From the NCBI GenBank assembly GCA_032173965.1, contig CM063294.1:9910452-9974451 (forward strand): 64,000 nucleotides of DNA, given 5' to 3'. Below, one piece after another: positions 54,661-64,000 of the stretch. The translations under genes and the position numbers were made by a program. This DNA comes from Sitta carolinensis. Lineage: Eukaryota > Chordata > Aves > Passeriformes > Sittidae. Every line of letters starts with the position of its first letter. The stretch's first letter is position 1. Under the pieces are notes generated by a model, which saw only the letters and a list, made by a program, of their open reading frames with translations, ran no database searches and was not told the origin of the DNA.

Positions 54661-57331
54661 CCCCGGGGTACCCCACCCCCAAACCCCATCATGGGCCCCA
54701 AAATGGGGCATCCCCCACCTGCCAGGGCCACCTGGGCTGCCTGGCCCTGCCACCCCAAAAAGCAGCCCCCCGGGGAGGGGAGGACCCGGCCCTGGGTGCT
54801 GCTGCCACGGCTTTAGGGGCCGCCCGTGTCTCCAGAAGGAAGGAAGTTTTTTCCCTTCATTTCCAAGATAAGGTGTCATTCATGAGAGCAGCGTGCTGAA
54901 CTAATCAGGTTAATTGAGAGGCCCTGAATAGCTCTCATTGAGCGGATCCCTCCTTCCTGCTCAAGGCAGATAGTGCAGACCCAGAGATTACAAGTGCTTT
55001 AAACTCTTTCTCTCCATCTCTGAATTTCACACCCATTGCAGGATGACGAGGGTCAGAGCAGACGTGTGACACGGGGTGTTGCAGCAATTTTTACTTTGCT
55101 GGGAGTTTTGTATTTGTTGTTTTGGGTTTTGGTAGTTGTTGTTTTTGTTTTGTTTTTTTTTTTTTTCTCTCTGAAACATCATCATTGTGATTATTTTTCA
55201 GTGAAGCCAGTGCTCACTGTCTCTCCTGATGCCAGGGACACCCTGCTGATTTACACCAGCTGGAGTGGTGTAAATTATTCCACTGTTTTGGAAAGATGCA
55301 GAGGACATTTGGAAAGATGTAGAAGACTAATGCAGTCGTGTGATTGGCTCTAGATTGACCTGCTCCTTGAGTGCTGTTAATATTAAAATTATTTCAGACC
55401 TAACTCATGGCAGGGCTGCAGGAAACATTAATTTTAAAAAGATGTTTTCAGTGTTTGAAGCAGATAGCAGTGGGGTTTATTGCTTTTATGGTATCATTTC
55501 CCTTTAAATCCTTCTAATCGAAGTGGCTGTACGTAATTTTATTCAAGTTTACCAGAATGTGAAAGCATTTCCCTCTGGATACTCTTGCCAAATTAAGAAC
55601 AGCCAGGCTCCAAACCTCATCCTAATCTTCCTACTTGCCACAGCCTGGTACGTTTTCTTTGCAAATTGTAACTGTTAGGGTGAAGAAGAGAGAATTTTCA
55701 GGAAAACAAATTCCCCAAAAGTAGAGTGTGTCCCCACTTCTCCAAGCTTAGTTCAATTTACACACAAGCTAAACATGAGCATCGTTGTCCCTATTGGCCC
55801 CCTCCTCTCCCCCTGGCTTCTTTTCCTTGCAAGTTTCAGGAATGACTTTAATTATCTCTACAATCAAATTCTCACTGCTGTCCCTGTGAAAGCGTGTAGT
55901 CATGGATTGCTGGGATTATTTTCTTTAGCACTTGGGGATAGAGAAACTGGTTGTTTGGAAATGAGAACCAGCTGGGTTCTCAGAGCTGGCGTTTGGAGGG
56001 AGCCCAGAAACCCTGGTGCTGAGCAGAGCCCGAGCTGAGCCCCCAGACTGCCCCTGCTGCCGTGGCCACGGGGGATTAGGGCACATCAGGGCTGGGGTGG
56101 GGTTTTGTTTGTCTCATGAATATGCATCTCCAGCCCGGCTGCTGCCACGGCTGGCCTGGACTCCTCACCAAAGTTTCTGGAGGCAGAGGTGCACCCTTGC
56201 AGTCCCATTCCTAGCTTCCCCTGCCTGGAACAGAGAAAATAAAATTAATAAACAGAAATCAATCCAAATAACTATAATAGACACAAGTTCTGCAGATGAC
56301 AGGCAAGCAGGTAAAGAGAGATGGATGCAACAAAGGGAAGAGCAGAGATAACTTATGTTATCTTGACATCTTTTGTTGCCCTAGAAGACAAGCTGCAGGG
56401 GTGATGTTCTTCCTTTCTTCCAGTTTGGAGCAATTAGTTGTCATACCTTATTAATCTGTTTAAGTGCCAAATTCAGTTTAAAATTAGGACCGTATATGTA
56501 GTCAGAAATTACATGAGCTATGCTTTTAGCTGAGTATTTTGTCATAGGGAAAGGCACAGAAATCTTCTTCATTTAGTTGTAAGGATATAAATTTGGAGAT
56601 ATTCCACTGGCTTTAAGGCAGCTGCTTCATATTTCTGTCTCTTTAAGAGAGAAGTATTCATTCTTTGGGATACAAGGATTTGTTTAAGGGTTTATTTACA
56701 TTTTAAGATATCAATATAAAATACATTTACATATATATTTTCTACTTTCAAGGTTCTCTCACACTCCTGCACGTTGTATTTCTCTACACACGGTTGTTAG
56801 GTTGGTTTATAGTTTAAATTGTGACTTCTCAATGTTTGAAATGCAATAGTGACTAAATTAGTAGCTTAGGTAAAAAATCAAGAAAAAAAATCCTTCTGTT
56901 CCTTTTAAAAAAGTTTATTGCAAAGAACATGACTGATCACTGAGCTTTGAGCAGCTACTTATAAATGATTTGATTTCTTTAATGCCTGGGATACAATGAC
57001 TTTGACTCTATTAATACCCCCTTTAAAACAACTACATTATTTTTTGAAAGATGAAATCGTTTAGTTCTGAACATGTTTAGATCACACCATGACCTAAAAT
57101 CTCTCATATATGCTATATACATTTTCACATGCATACCGTGAATTTGTATTTCTGGTGGTTTTGGTTTTGTTGGTTTTCTTTTTTCTTTTTTCTTTTTTTT
57201 TTTTTTTAAATCCGGATTTTCTGTTTGTCTTATTTTTAATTTAATTTTATTCCCCCCTCACCAACAAATAACTGCTGCATTTCCAGTCACTCAAATTTGG
57301 ACAGAATTTTACTTCCTGTTTCAAAGGTCAA

Positions 57332-57401
57332 GGAAAGCTGACCTCAACAGCAGTGTTGAGGCTGCTGAATTATTCATATCATTGACTTTGTGTCAGCTTC
57401 C
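57332..57401. repeat. Nested hairpin
   Basis: The inner stem CCTCAACA-gcag-TGTTGAGG (57342-57361) is perfect. An outer pair GGAAAGCTGAC (57332-57342) and GTCAGCTTCC (57392-57401) is complementary with one bulge. It may be structural or coincidental. Confidence 0.6.
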
Positions 57402-57959
57402 ACATTTGTGCAGAGGGATGTTTTATTCATTTATCTCATTTAGGGACCTGCTCTGCACCTGTTTCTACCATTAAGTACCCTGTAATTTGCATTTGATGCT
57501 AATTTAGTTTCATATCAGCCTGGTCCCCTCTTGTTAATTTAATTTTCTAAGACCCTTTTCATTACAGTAGAAATGTTTCCCTCTTTAAAGCAAACATCTA
57601 TACAAGTAATTGTATAAACTGCCTTTTAAATAATATCTTTTAGAAGATTCCATCGTTTAATTCCTTAATTCCTATAATTAGCCATGGTTTGATTAATGTT
57701 TCAAAGGGTTAAATTAAAATGCAGAATTACTCAAATGCATACTTGAATAATTTTCCCTCTGCTGATAAGAGTTTCTGCATTACTGCTTTTATTCTCTTCG
57801 TGATTCTGAATATTACATGTACTAACAAGCACTAATTTTCCTGATGTAGTGATTTTCCTATGCTGAACAATATTGGGTTTTAATGTATGGTTGTTGGGAA
57901 CTCCACATTGCCAGTGGGATACTTAATTTTTTATTTTTTTTCCCCTTCTGATCGATTGT

Positions 57960-58640
57960 AAACAGTCGAGGAGAAACGCAGCGGCTGAGCTGCTCGGGGT
58001 TCCTTCCCAGATTGTAAGAAACTTAGAGATCCTTTATTTTGCCAACAAGCATCGCTGCTGTGCTCTCACAAACTGAGCGATGGGTGCTGATCGCTGCCGA
58101 GAATCACTCGGAAATATTTCCAACCCTCCCGGATTTGTTTGTGGCGGTGGAAACGCGCATTTGCTGCGATGCTGCGGGGCTGCCACCCCGGGCACAGCGC
58201 GCACAAATGACCAGAGCGGGAAATCCAGCCCCTGCGGGCTCACCTGGGACAAGGCGGGATCATTGCGGGGACGGAGCCCTCCTGCCCTGGCTCTCCAGCC
58301 GGGGATGGAGATGCCGATCGCGGGTTTCCCAGCGCAAAGCCCGTTCCGTGGGGATGCGGGATGCGCACACAGCGGGCTGGAGCGACGGGCAGCGCGCTCC
58401 ATTCCCCGCCACGGCAGCCCCAGAGAATTCCGCTCTCTGTTTGCAGTGCGAGGGCTGCATCACTCCCAGGGGGGTTTCTCCCCAAATCCTTCCACGCCTT
58501 CCCGAGGATAGGAGAGATTTGGTGTTTGGGTCTGTGGTGATGCTCCAGCCCGTGGCGGCAGGGAAGATGCAAGTCCCGCTCAGGGGATCGGCTGCGCATC
58601 ATCAGCTTTTGTTTTGCCCCGGCAGAAGGTGACAATCCTC
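57960..58640. promoter_or_regulatory. Orphan CpG island within EBF1 intron 6
   Basis: About 650 bp of CpG-rich sequence (for example gcagcggctgag, gtggaaacgcgcatttgctg, cggcagggaagatgc) set in AT-rich intron. Such islands may be alternative promoters or developmental enhancers. No start codon, exon or TATA box was assigned. Open frames up to 197 aa overlap on both strands and have no recognisable domain. Confidence 0.5.
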
Positions 58641-59135
58641 TTCCTCCAGTTCGCCCTGAGGTCATGGCGAGTTTGGGAAGAGGTGCCTGTGGATTTGGGA
58701 TGAAATGAGGCTGTTCTGCCTCTGGGGTGCTGCTCCCAATAGTGCCTAGGGCTGCTCCAGGGGCCGAGTTTGGCTCTGATGATCCCAAAACGGTGTCTTC
58801 TGTTACACAACGTGTCACTTAGATGAGCCTAAAACCTGGGCTCTGCAGCTGCTAATAGCACTAGGATTTAATATTTAAAACTCGAGTGGAAACAAAACCT
58901 CTGGTTTGTGGGGTTTTTTACTTTTTCTGGTGGCAGAGATGCCTCACAGGCTTGTGCTGGCAGAGCCCCCAAACCTGGTGTCAGGGGTCCGATGTTTGTG
59001 CCCTCCTGAGCCTTCCCAGTTGCAGGAGGACCAGTGCTGAGGGATGGACCTGAGTACCTGCAAGCCTCACCTTTCCCATCAGCCCACAAATTCAGATATT
59101 CATAATAGCTCCCCCTTTATTTTGTCATATACTCA

Positions 59136-59276
59136 CAATAACGGCCTCAGAGCTGGGCATTTCCTGAGTATTAATGACCAGCTGGGGTTAATGGCCCTTG
59201 CTTGTGCCTTGAGCCATCAGCTCCTCCCGACTGGTCATTAATTCCCAGGAAAAGCCCTCTGTGGAGGTCATTATTG
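59136..59276. repeat. Long imperfect inverted repeat (about 141-bp hairpin)
   Basis: The perfect core ATTAATGACCAG/CTGGTCATTAAT is extended outwards on both sides by matching blocks: TTTCCTG, CAGAG, CCTC and CAATAA on the left, with their reverse complements in order on the right. It is extended inwards by AATGGC paired with GCCAT. The loop is about 15-20 nt. Sequence is unique in the window. Confidence 0.8.
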
Positions 59277-60430
59277 CCTAATTATCTCCATACACTTTAA
59301 TGCCAGTTTTGACAATGTACAGTCTCATACTTTGAGTTATAGGTACTTTATAATTCATTAAATAGCTTATCATTAAAACTGCAGATGATCTTGATTATTA
59401 TTTATTAATGTTTTCCCTTTGATTTTTTTTTTTTTTTTAAATCTGATGCTCCTGTTTCTGGAGGAAGGAAGGGACAAAGGTAGATGGGGTATGGCTCCAA
59501 TGTTGAAAACTGTCACACAGCAGCTCTCCCTGTCTGCAGGGGTCTTCCCTGACTTTGAGAGGTCCCAAAAGCATTTGCCAGTGGAGCCCAGACCTCAGTT
59601 CAGAGCTCACCTTGCTCAGCCCTTAGCAGAGAATTGAGCAGCAGTGGGATGGCCCTGGAAGTGTTGGCAGCATCTGGCTCACAGTTTTGGCAGCTCTTGA
59701 CTCAGTTTTCTCTTTACCCTGGTCCACATTCAGGCCTGGGTTTGTTGTGGGAGCCCTTTCTCCCCTTGGTGAGGATGTTCATGGGGTGAGCTCTGTTGGG
59801 GTTCAGGGTTTGGCTCTTTCCCCAGCAGCATCAGGTGGGAAATGAATGGGAGAGGTTCAAGCCAAGCAGAGGGACTGTAATTTCTGATAAGAGTGTTCAT
59901 CTCTTCCTCCTGGGAACAGCTTCTCTCCCTGTCACTCAGGTGTGCCTGTGCTGGCAGAGCTGCAGGTGCAGAGGCTCAGAACTCTGCCTGTGTGTGCTGG
60001 GAAAGAGCCACACTCTGCCCAGCCTGGGCTCCTCGCTGGAATCACAGCCTGTGGAAGTGGCCAGAGAAGCACTGATACTGATTCTAGGGGAATTTATTTC
60101 TTATTTGCCCAAATGGCCCAATCCTGCAACCTTGTCTAGTTCTCCTTTGTTTTCCACTCTTTTTCCCCAGGCTTTACAAGTTAAATGATTGGATGGCAGA
60201 AAGCTAAACCTTTGTGTTCTCTGAGGTTTTGCTGTGCAGGAGCCCTGATCAGCACCAAGGGGGGCTGTGCCCCTTCTGGGCCAGCTCGGGGCCAGGATGG
60301 TGCCCTGTGCTTGGGGCAGATTGCAGTGGCAGGAGCTCTCTGTTAGCCAGAAAACCTGACAGGGTGTTTGCTCCCTGTGCTCAGTCATTACTTGTGTTTT
60401 AGTTGCCTGACAGCATCAAGTTACTTCAAC

Positions 60431-60451
60431 AATAATAATAATAATAATAAT
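60431..60451. repeat. (AAT)7 microsatellite
   Basis: Seven uninterrupted AAT units in intron 6. Confidence 0.9.
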
Positions 60452-60929
60452 GCAGTTTTGGAGCTGTTTTCTCCATTACCCTTGTCTCTGTTGGTTTTGT
60501 GTTTGCTGGAGAAAAAGTTGTGTGTGGATGTGAAAATACTGGCCCCATTGAGCTGTGCCATCGCCTTTGGAGGAGGCCAAATTTCACCCACTGTATTTGC
60601 TTTTCTACCTCTCAGCCGTGTTTGTTTACAAAACCTTCCTCTGAACTGCTGTAAACTGCCCAGCCGAGCTGCCTCCCCGTCCCAGTTTGCTCTGGCCTTC
60701 TCCAGAAACCAGTCCGTTTTGATTAAAATCATAATGCCATTTGAAAGCAGGGAAGCAAACCAACCCAAAGCCTTGTGCAAAGTTTGCAAGTAGCAAGTTG
60801 CTGCCGAGAAGGAAAAAGAAAATAAAACCCAAAAAGCCCAACCAAACCCCTTAAAATTCAGACTCAACGGGTCTCCTGTTACCGCTGTCAGGGGAGTCCA
60901 AGGGCTTGAGGCTGATGAAGAGCTACAAG

Positions 60930-60931
<2 letters not shown>

Positions 60932-60960
<29 letters not shown>
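60932..60960. repeat. A29 homopolymer
   Basis: Uninterrupted A run after 'agctacaagct'. No retroposed gene body was recognised upstream. Confidence 0.95.
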
Positions 60961-60967
<7 letters not shown>

Positions 60968-61098
60968 AGGGAGCAGTGTTATTTACTTATTTATTTAAGA
61001 GCCTAAAAGATTTATGGTAAGGCTAATTTAGGAGCGCGCTCGGCGCTGACTCCCGGCCGAGCGGAGCGGGCGGCGCTGGGGCCGCTCGGAGCTGCCGG

Positions 61099-61760
61099 GG
61101 CCGGGAACAGGGGCTCAGCCCGGGACCGTGGATCGGGGCTCACACCGGGGCTCAGCCCGGGACCGTGAATCGGGGCTCACCCGGGGCTCAGCCCGGGACC
61201 GTGAATCGGGGCTCACCCGGGGCTCAGCCCGGGACCGTGAATCGGGGCTCACCGGGCGGGAACAGGGGCTCAGCCCGGGACCGTGGATCGGGGCTCACAC
61301 CGGGGCTCACCCGGGCCGGGAACAGGGGCTCAGCCCGGGACCGTGGATCGGGGCTCACACCCGGGGCTCACCCGGGGCCGGGAACAGGGGCTCACACCGG
61401 GGCCAGCCGCGGGACCGTGAATCGGGGCTCACCCGGGGCCGGGAACAGGGGCTCACACCGGGGCTCAGCCCGGGACCGTGGATCGGGGCTCACACCGGGG
61501 CTCAGCCCGGGACCGTGGATCGGGGCTCACCCGGGGCTCAGCCCGGGACCGTGAATCGGGGCTCACACCGGGGCTCACCCGGGGCCGGGAACAGGGGCTC
61601 AGCCCGGGACCGTGGATCGGGGCTCACCCGGGGCCGGGAACAGGGGCTCAGCCCGGGACCGTGGATCGGGGCTCACCCGGGGCCGGGAACAGGGGCTCAC
61701 CCGAGGCCGAGGGTCGGGGCTCAGCCAGGGTCGGGGCTCAGCCCGGGGTCTCGGAGTGCC
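61099..61760. repeat. GC-rich minisatellite, about 12 copies of a 38-nt motif
   Basis: Twelve copies of 'gggaccgtgaatcgg' or its 'gtggatcgg' variant occur, each within 'ggggctcac..ccggggctcagcc'. Many are separated by a 'ggccgggaacagggg' spacer, giving a compound array. CpG density is high. Because units are near-multiples of three in places, all + frames stay open for long stretches (up to 454 aa with the next tract). These are not considered coding. Confidence 0.93.
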
Positions 61761-61831
61761 CAGGGGCCGGCTCCCGGCTGGGGATGCGGCGGGGCCGCCC
61801 GGGACGGGCAGGGACCCCCTGCCTGCCTGCT

Positions 61832-62330
61832 CTACCTTCTCTCCCTCTCCTTTTTCTTCCTCCTTCTCTTTCCCCCGCCTTCCTCATTGTCCGTCTCTTT
61901 TCTCTCTTTCACCCTTTTTTTTCCTCTCTTATATTTCACTTTCCTTCTTCTATTTTCTTTCTCATCTCTTCTTGTTTCTTGCCTCTTCCCCCCCTTTTTA
62001 TTCTCTTTTGTTTTTCCACTCTTTTGTTTTCTGTCTCATCTTCTCATTCTCCTCTTGTCTCTTATTTCCCTTTCTCTCCTCTATTTCCTTTCCTTTCCCC
62101 TTTACTTTTTTTCCCTTTCCCTTCTCCATTTCTTTCCCTCTTCCCTATTTCCTTTCCCTTATCCAATTTCTTTCTCCTTTTCCCTATTCCCTTTTCCTTT
62201 CTGCTTCTTCCCATCTCTTATTCTCCTTGCCTTTTCCTTTATTTTTCCTTCTCTTCTACTTTTTCCTTTTTTTTTTTTTTTTTTACTTTCTTCTCTCTTT
62301 CACTCTTCTCCCTCTCTTCTTTCTCCCTCT
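61832..62330. repeat. About 500-nt polypyrimidine tract
   Basis: Almost pure C/T on the + strand (for example tctccctctcctttttcttc and ttccctttcccttctccatt) with only isolated purines. Long mirror-like homopurine/homopyrimidine DNA can adopt triplex (H-DNA) and blocks polymerases. It directly follows the GC minisatellite. Confidence 0.93.
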
Positions 62331-62999
62331 AATTGCTCCCTTGCTAAGAGCCAAAGGCAGAATTACAAATGCAGCCTTGGCATTGTGGTTTGCAGGATTC
62401 TTCAGGGATGTTTTCTTCTGCACAGTATGTTCTGTATCTTCCTTTTGGATCGTCATCTCTGTGAAAGAGAAAATATTCCTTCTCTGTTCTGAGCACAGAA
62501 GCATGGCAGAATTATGAAGTGTAAGGAACGTTCTTCCCTTTCTCAACATCCATATAATTACTGTCAAGCCAAACCAAAAAGCCTCAGGCTTAGAGATCAC
62601 TAGAGTAAAGTTACATTTCGCAAGACAAAATCTGAACTCAGTGCTCAAAACAAAAAATTTGGTGACCAATTCTGTGTCAAAGACTAAAAGCAGGCATGAC
62701 ATTTTGCTAGGAAAAAGCAGAGGCGCTCAGATTTGTTACCATATGGAATATAAATTAGTTTTATTTATATTTATTTGTTCCCTCCTGCTTCGCAAGGAGC
62801 AAACTGAGCTATTAAAAGTCTTGATATTTTTTGTTTTTCAAAAAGAATTAATAGCACCAATGAAGAAAACATTGGAGGGGGGAGTAGATGTGCAGTACAG
62901 TGACGTTGCCTTTTTTTGAGTTCTAATTCCTGGGTGGGAGCACTGGAGCTGTGTTGGATGGGAAACGTCTTCATGCAATGAAAGACTGCATTTGAATGC

Positions 63000-63002
<3 letters not shown>

Positions 63003-63030
<28 letters not shown>

Positions 63031-63031
63031 T
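63003..63031. repeat. T29 homopolymer
   Basis: Uninterrupted T run. An AATA/GTA-rich simple stretch lies at about 63,080-63,140. Confidence 0.95.
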
Positions 63032-63200
63032 GTTTACATTTTCAGCAAAACCAAGATGACACAGCTGGGCATGTTCAAAGTGAAATAAAAATAGGAGTGA
63101 ATAAATAAATAGTAGTAAAGAATAGTAGTAAATAAAAATGAAACTGAGCGAGCGCCGTGCGGAGCCTCGCAGAAGGAGCCCTCTGAGTGCCCCGGGTCTG

Positions 63201-63260
63201 GGAAAGGTGGTGCCAGGCTGGGGAAGGTGGTGCCAGGCTGGGGAAGGTGCTCCCAGCTGG
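63201..63260. repeat. Three tandem copies of a 20-nt unit
   Basis: GGAAAGGTGGTGCCAGGCTG is followed by GGGAAGGTGGTGCCAGGCTG and a diverged third copy. Small minisatellite. Confidence 0.9.
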
Positions 63261-63591
63261 TGCCCAGGGAAGGAGGTTGGGTGGTGCAGGGAAGAAGGGG
63301 CAGGTGGGGCAGCAGCAGAGCTGGGCTCCTCTGGAACAAGTTTTTCCTCCCATGCTGTTCTCCCAGGCAGCCTTGTGCTGTGAGCTGAGCATGATTTTGG
63401 GTGTTTTGGGGTGCAGTGTTTAGTTGAGAAAAGGAAATTTTGGCTGCCTGTCCCCATGCCATGGTGAAGCCTCCTGCCTGCAGGCAGAGGAAGAGGAGGG
63501 GGTGGGAAAAGCAGGGAGGCTGCTGGGGGGGTTGGGAGCTGTAAGAGAAGAGGCTGGGAGACCTGGAAGTGGCAGGCAGACAGAGATAGAT

Positions 63592-63761
63592 AGCAATTAG
63601 GATCTAGAAGCAGGCTGGGAGATAAGGAGTCACCGAAGATTTACTGTATGTATATGGACAGAAAGAAAGAGCGAGTACATTGGGAGCAGGGAGGGAGGTG
63701 TGTACGCACAGTAAATCTCTGGTGATGCCATATCTCTGGCAGCTCCTGCATCCTAATTGCT
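63592..63761. repeat. Long imperfect inverted repeat (about 170-bp hairpin)
   Basis: The left arm 63592-63652 pairs with the right arm 63703-63761 around a 50-nt purine-rich loop. Perfect blocks are AGCAATTAGGAT (12 bp, outermost), GCAGG, GAGATA, TCACC and AGATTTACTGT (11 bp). A 6-nt insertion and a few small gaps separate them. Over the innermost 22 positions 18 are Watson-Crick and 2 are wobble pairs. Confidence 0.85.
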
Positions 63762-64000
63762 CTCTCCTTGGCTGCTGCTTTCTGGCCTCCAGCCACTTTC
63801 TCTCTATTTCCCTTCTACCTTCAGCACCACCTCCACGAGGCAGCGCTCAGCCCCTGTCGGGCTGGGGAGAGAAATGGAGATGGCACGGCTGGAGAGGTTT
63901 TCCTGAGCCTCCTGGGACTTGTGCTCTGCTCTCCAGTGCCTCCAGTGAGCCCTGGGGAGCAGAGAGGATCTGGAAATGCCATGGCTTTGCTCCTCATTCC

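Noticed and set aside
61128..62492. 454-aa plus-strand open frame
   Set aside because: A join of a minisatellite (Arg/Gly/Ser repeats) and a polypyrimidine tract (Phe/Leu/Ser). It is not a protein-like sequence, and other frames are also open.

Overview
This is a vertebrate nuclear window, most likely from a bird. Genes are interrupted by introns with GT/AG borders, non-coding DNA dominates, CpG islands are present, and the one well-preserved transposon is a CR1 LINE, the dominant retroelement of birds and other sauropsids. No prokaryotic, organellar or viral gene was seen, and nothing here is a multi-gene 'system'.

Two genes lie head-to-tail on the + strand, in the same relative order and orientation I know for mammals. 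(1) Positions 1 to about 9,695 hold the 3' half of RNF145, an ER multi-membrane-spanning RING-H2 E3 ubiquitin ligase: five coding exons (2204-2344, 3388-3569, 5151-5298, 6252-6609, 8088-8516) plus a 3' UTR. (2) About 24,200 to the window end holds the 5' part of EBF1, the COE-family transcription factor of B-lymphoid, adipocyte and neuronal development: a CpG-island promoter, a 5' UTR with short upstream ORFs, and coding exons 1-6 (26271-26404, 27715-27870, 28183-28246, 28445-28500, 37352-37425, 44172-44240), ending at residue 185 just after the zinc-knuckle. The next EBF1 exon is not in the window, so 44,241-64,000 is one large, incomplete intron.

The 15 kb between the genes holds a roughly 0.9 kb CCATTA/CTG-type satellite (15.05-15.95 kb), one isolated exon-like segment with good splice sites (18.77 kb), a CR1 fragment, and a GC-rich minisatellite/CpG block at 20.4-21.3 kb that contains a strong CTCF-like motif. 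EBF1 introns hold old palindromic MITE-like relics (33.2-34.1 kb), two long imperfect hairpins (59.14-59.28 kb and 63.59-63.76 kb), an orphan CpG island (58 kb), a 12-copy GC minisatellite followed by a 500-nt polypyrimidine tract (61.1-62.3 kb), and many homopolymer tracts.

A recurrent oddity is the reading frame. Three places in RNF145 and one in EBF1 are off by one nucleotide against the splice phases, three of them in G runs. For EBF1 this almost certainly means assembly or consensus indels rather than broken genes. The items most worth following up are the two long intronic hairpins, the duplicated octamer module in the EBF1 promoter, and the frame discrepancies.
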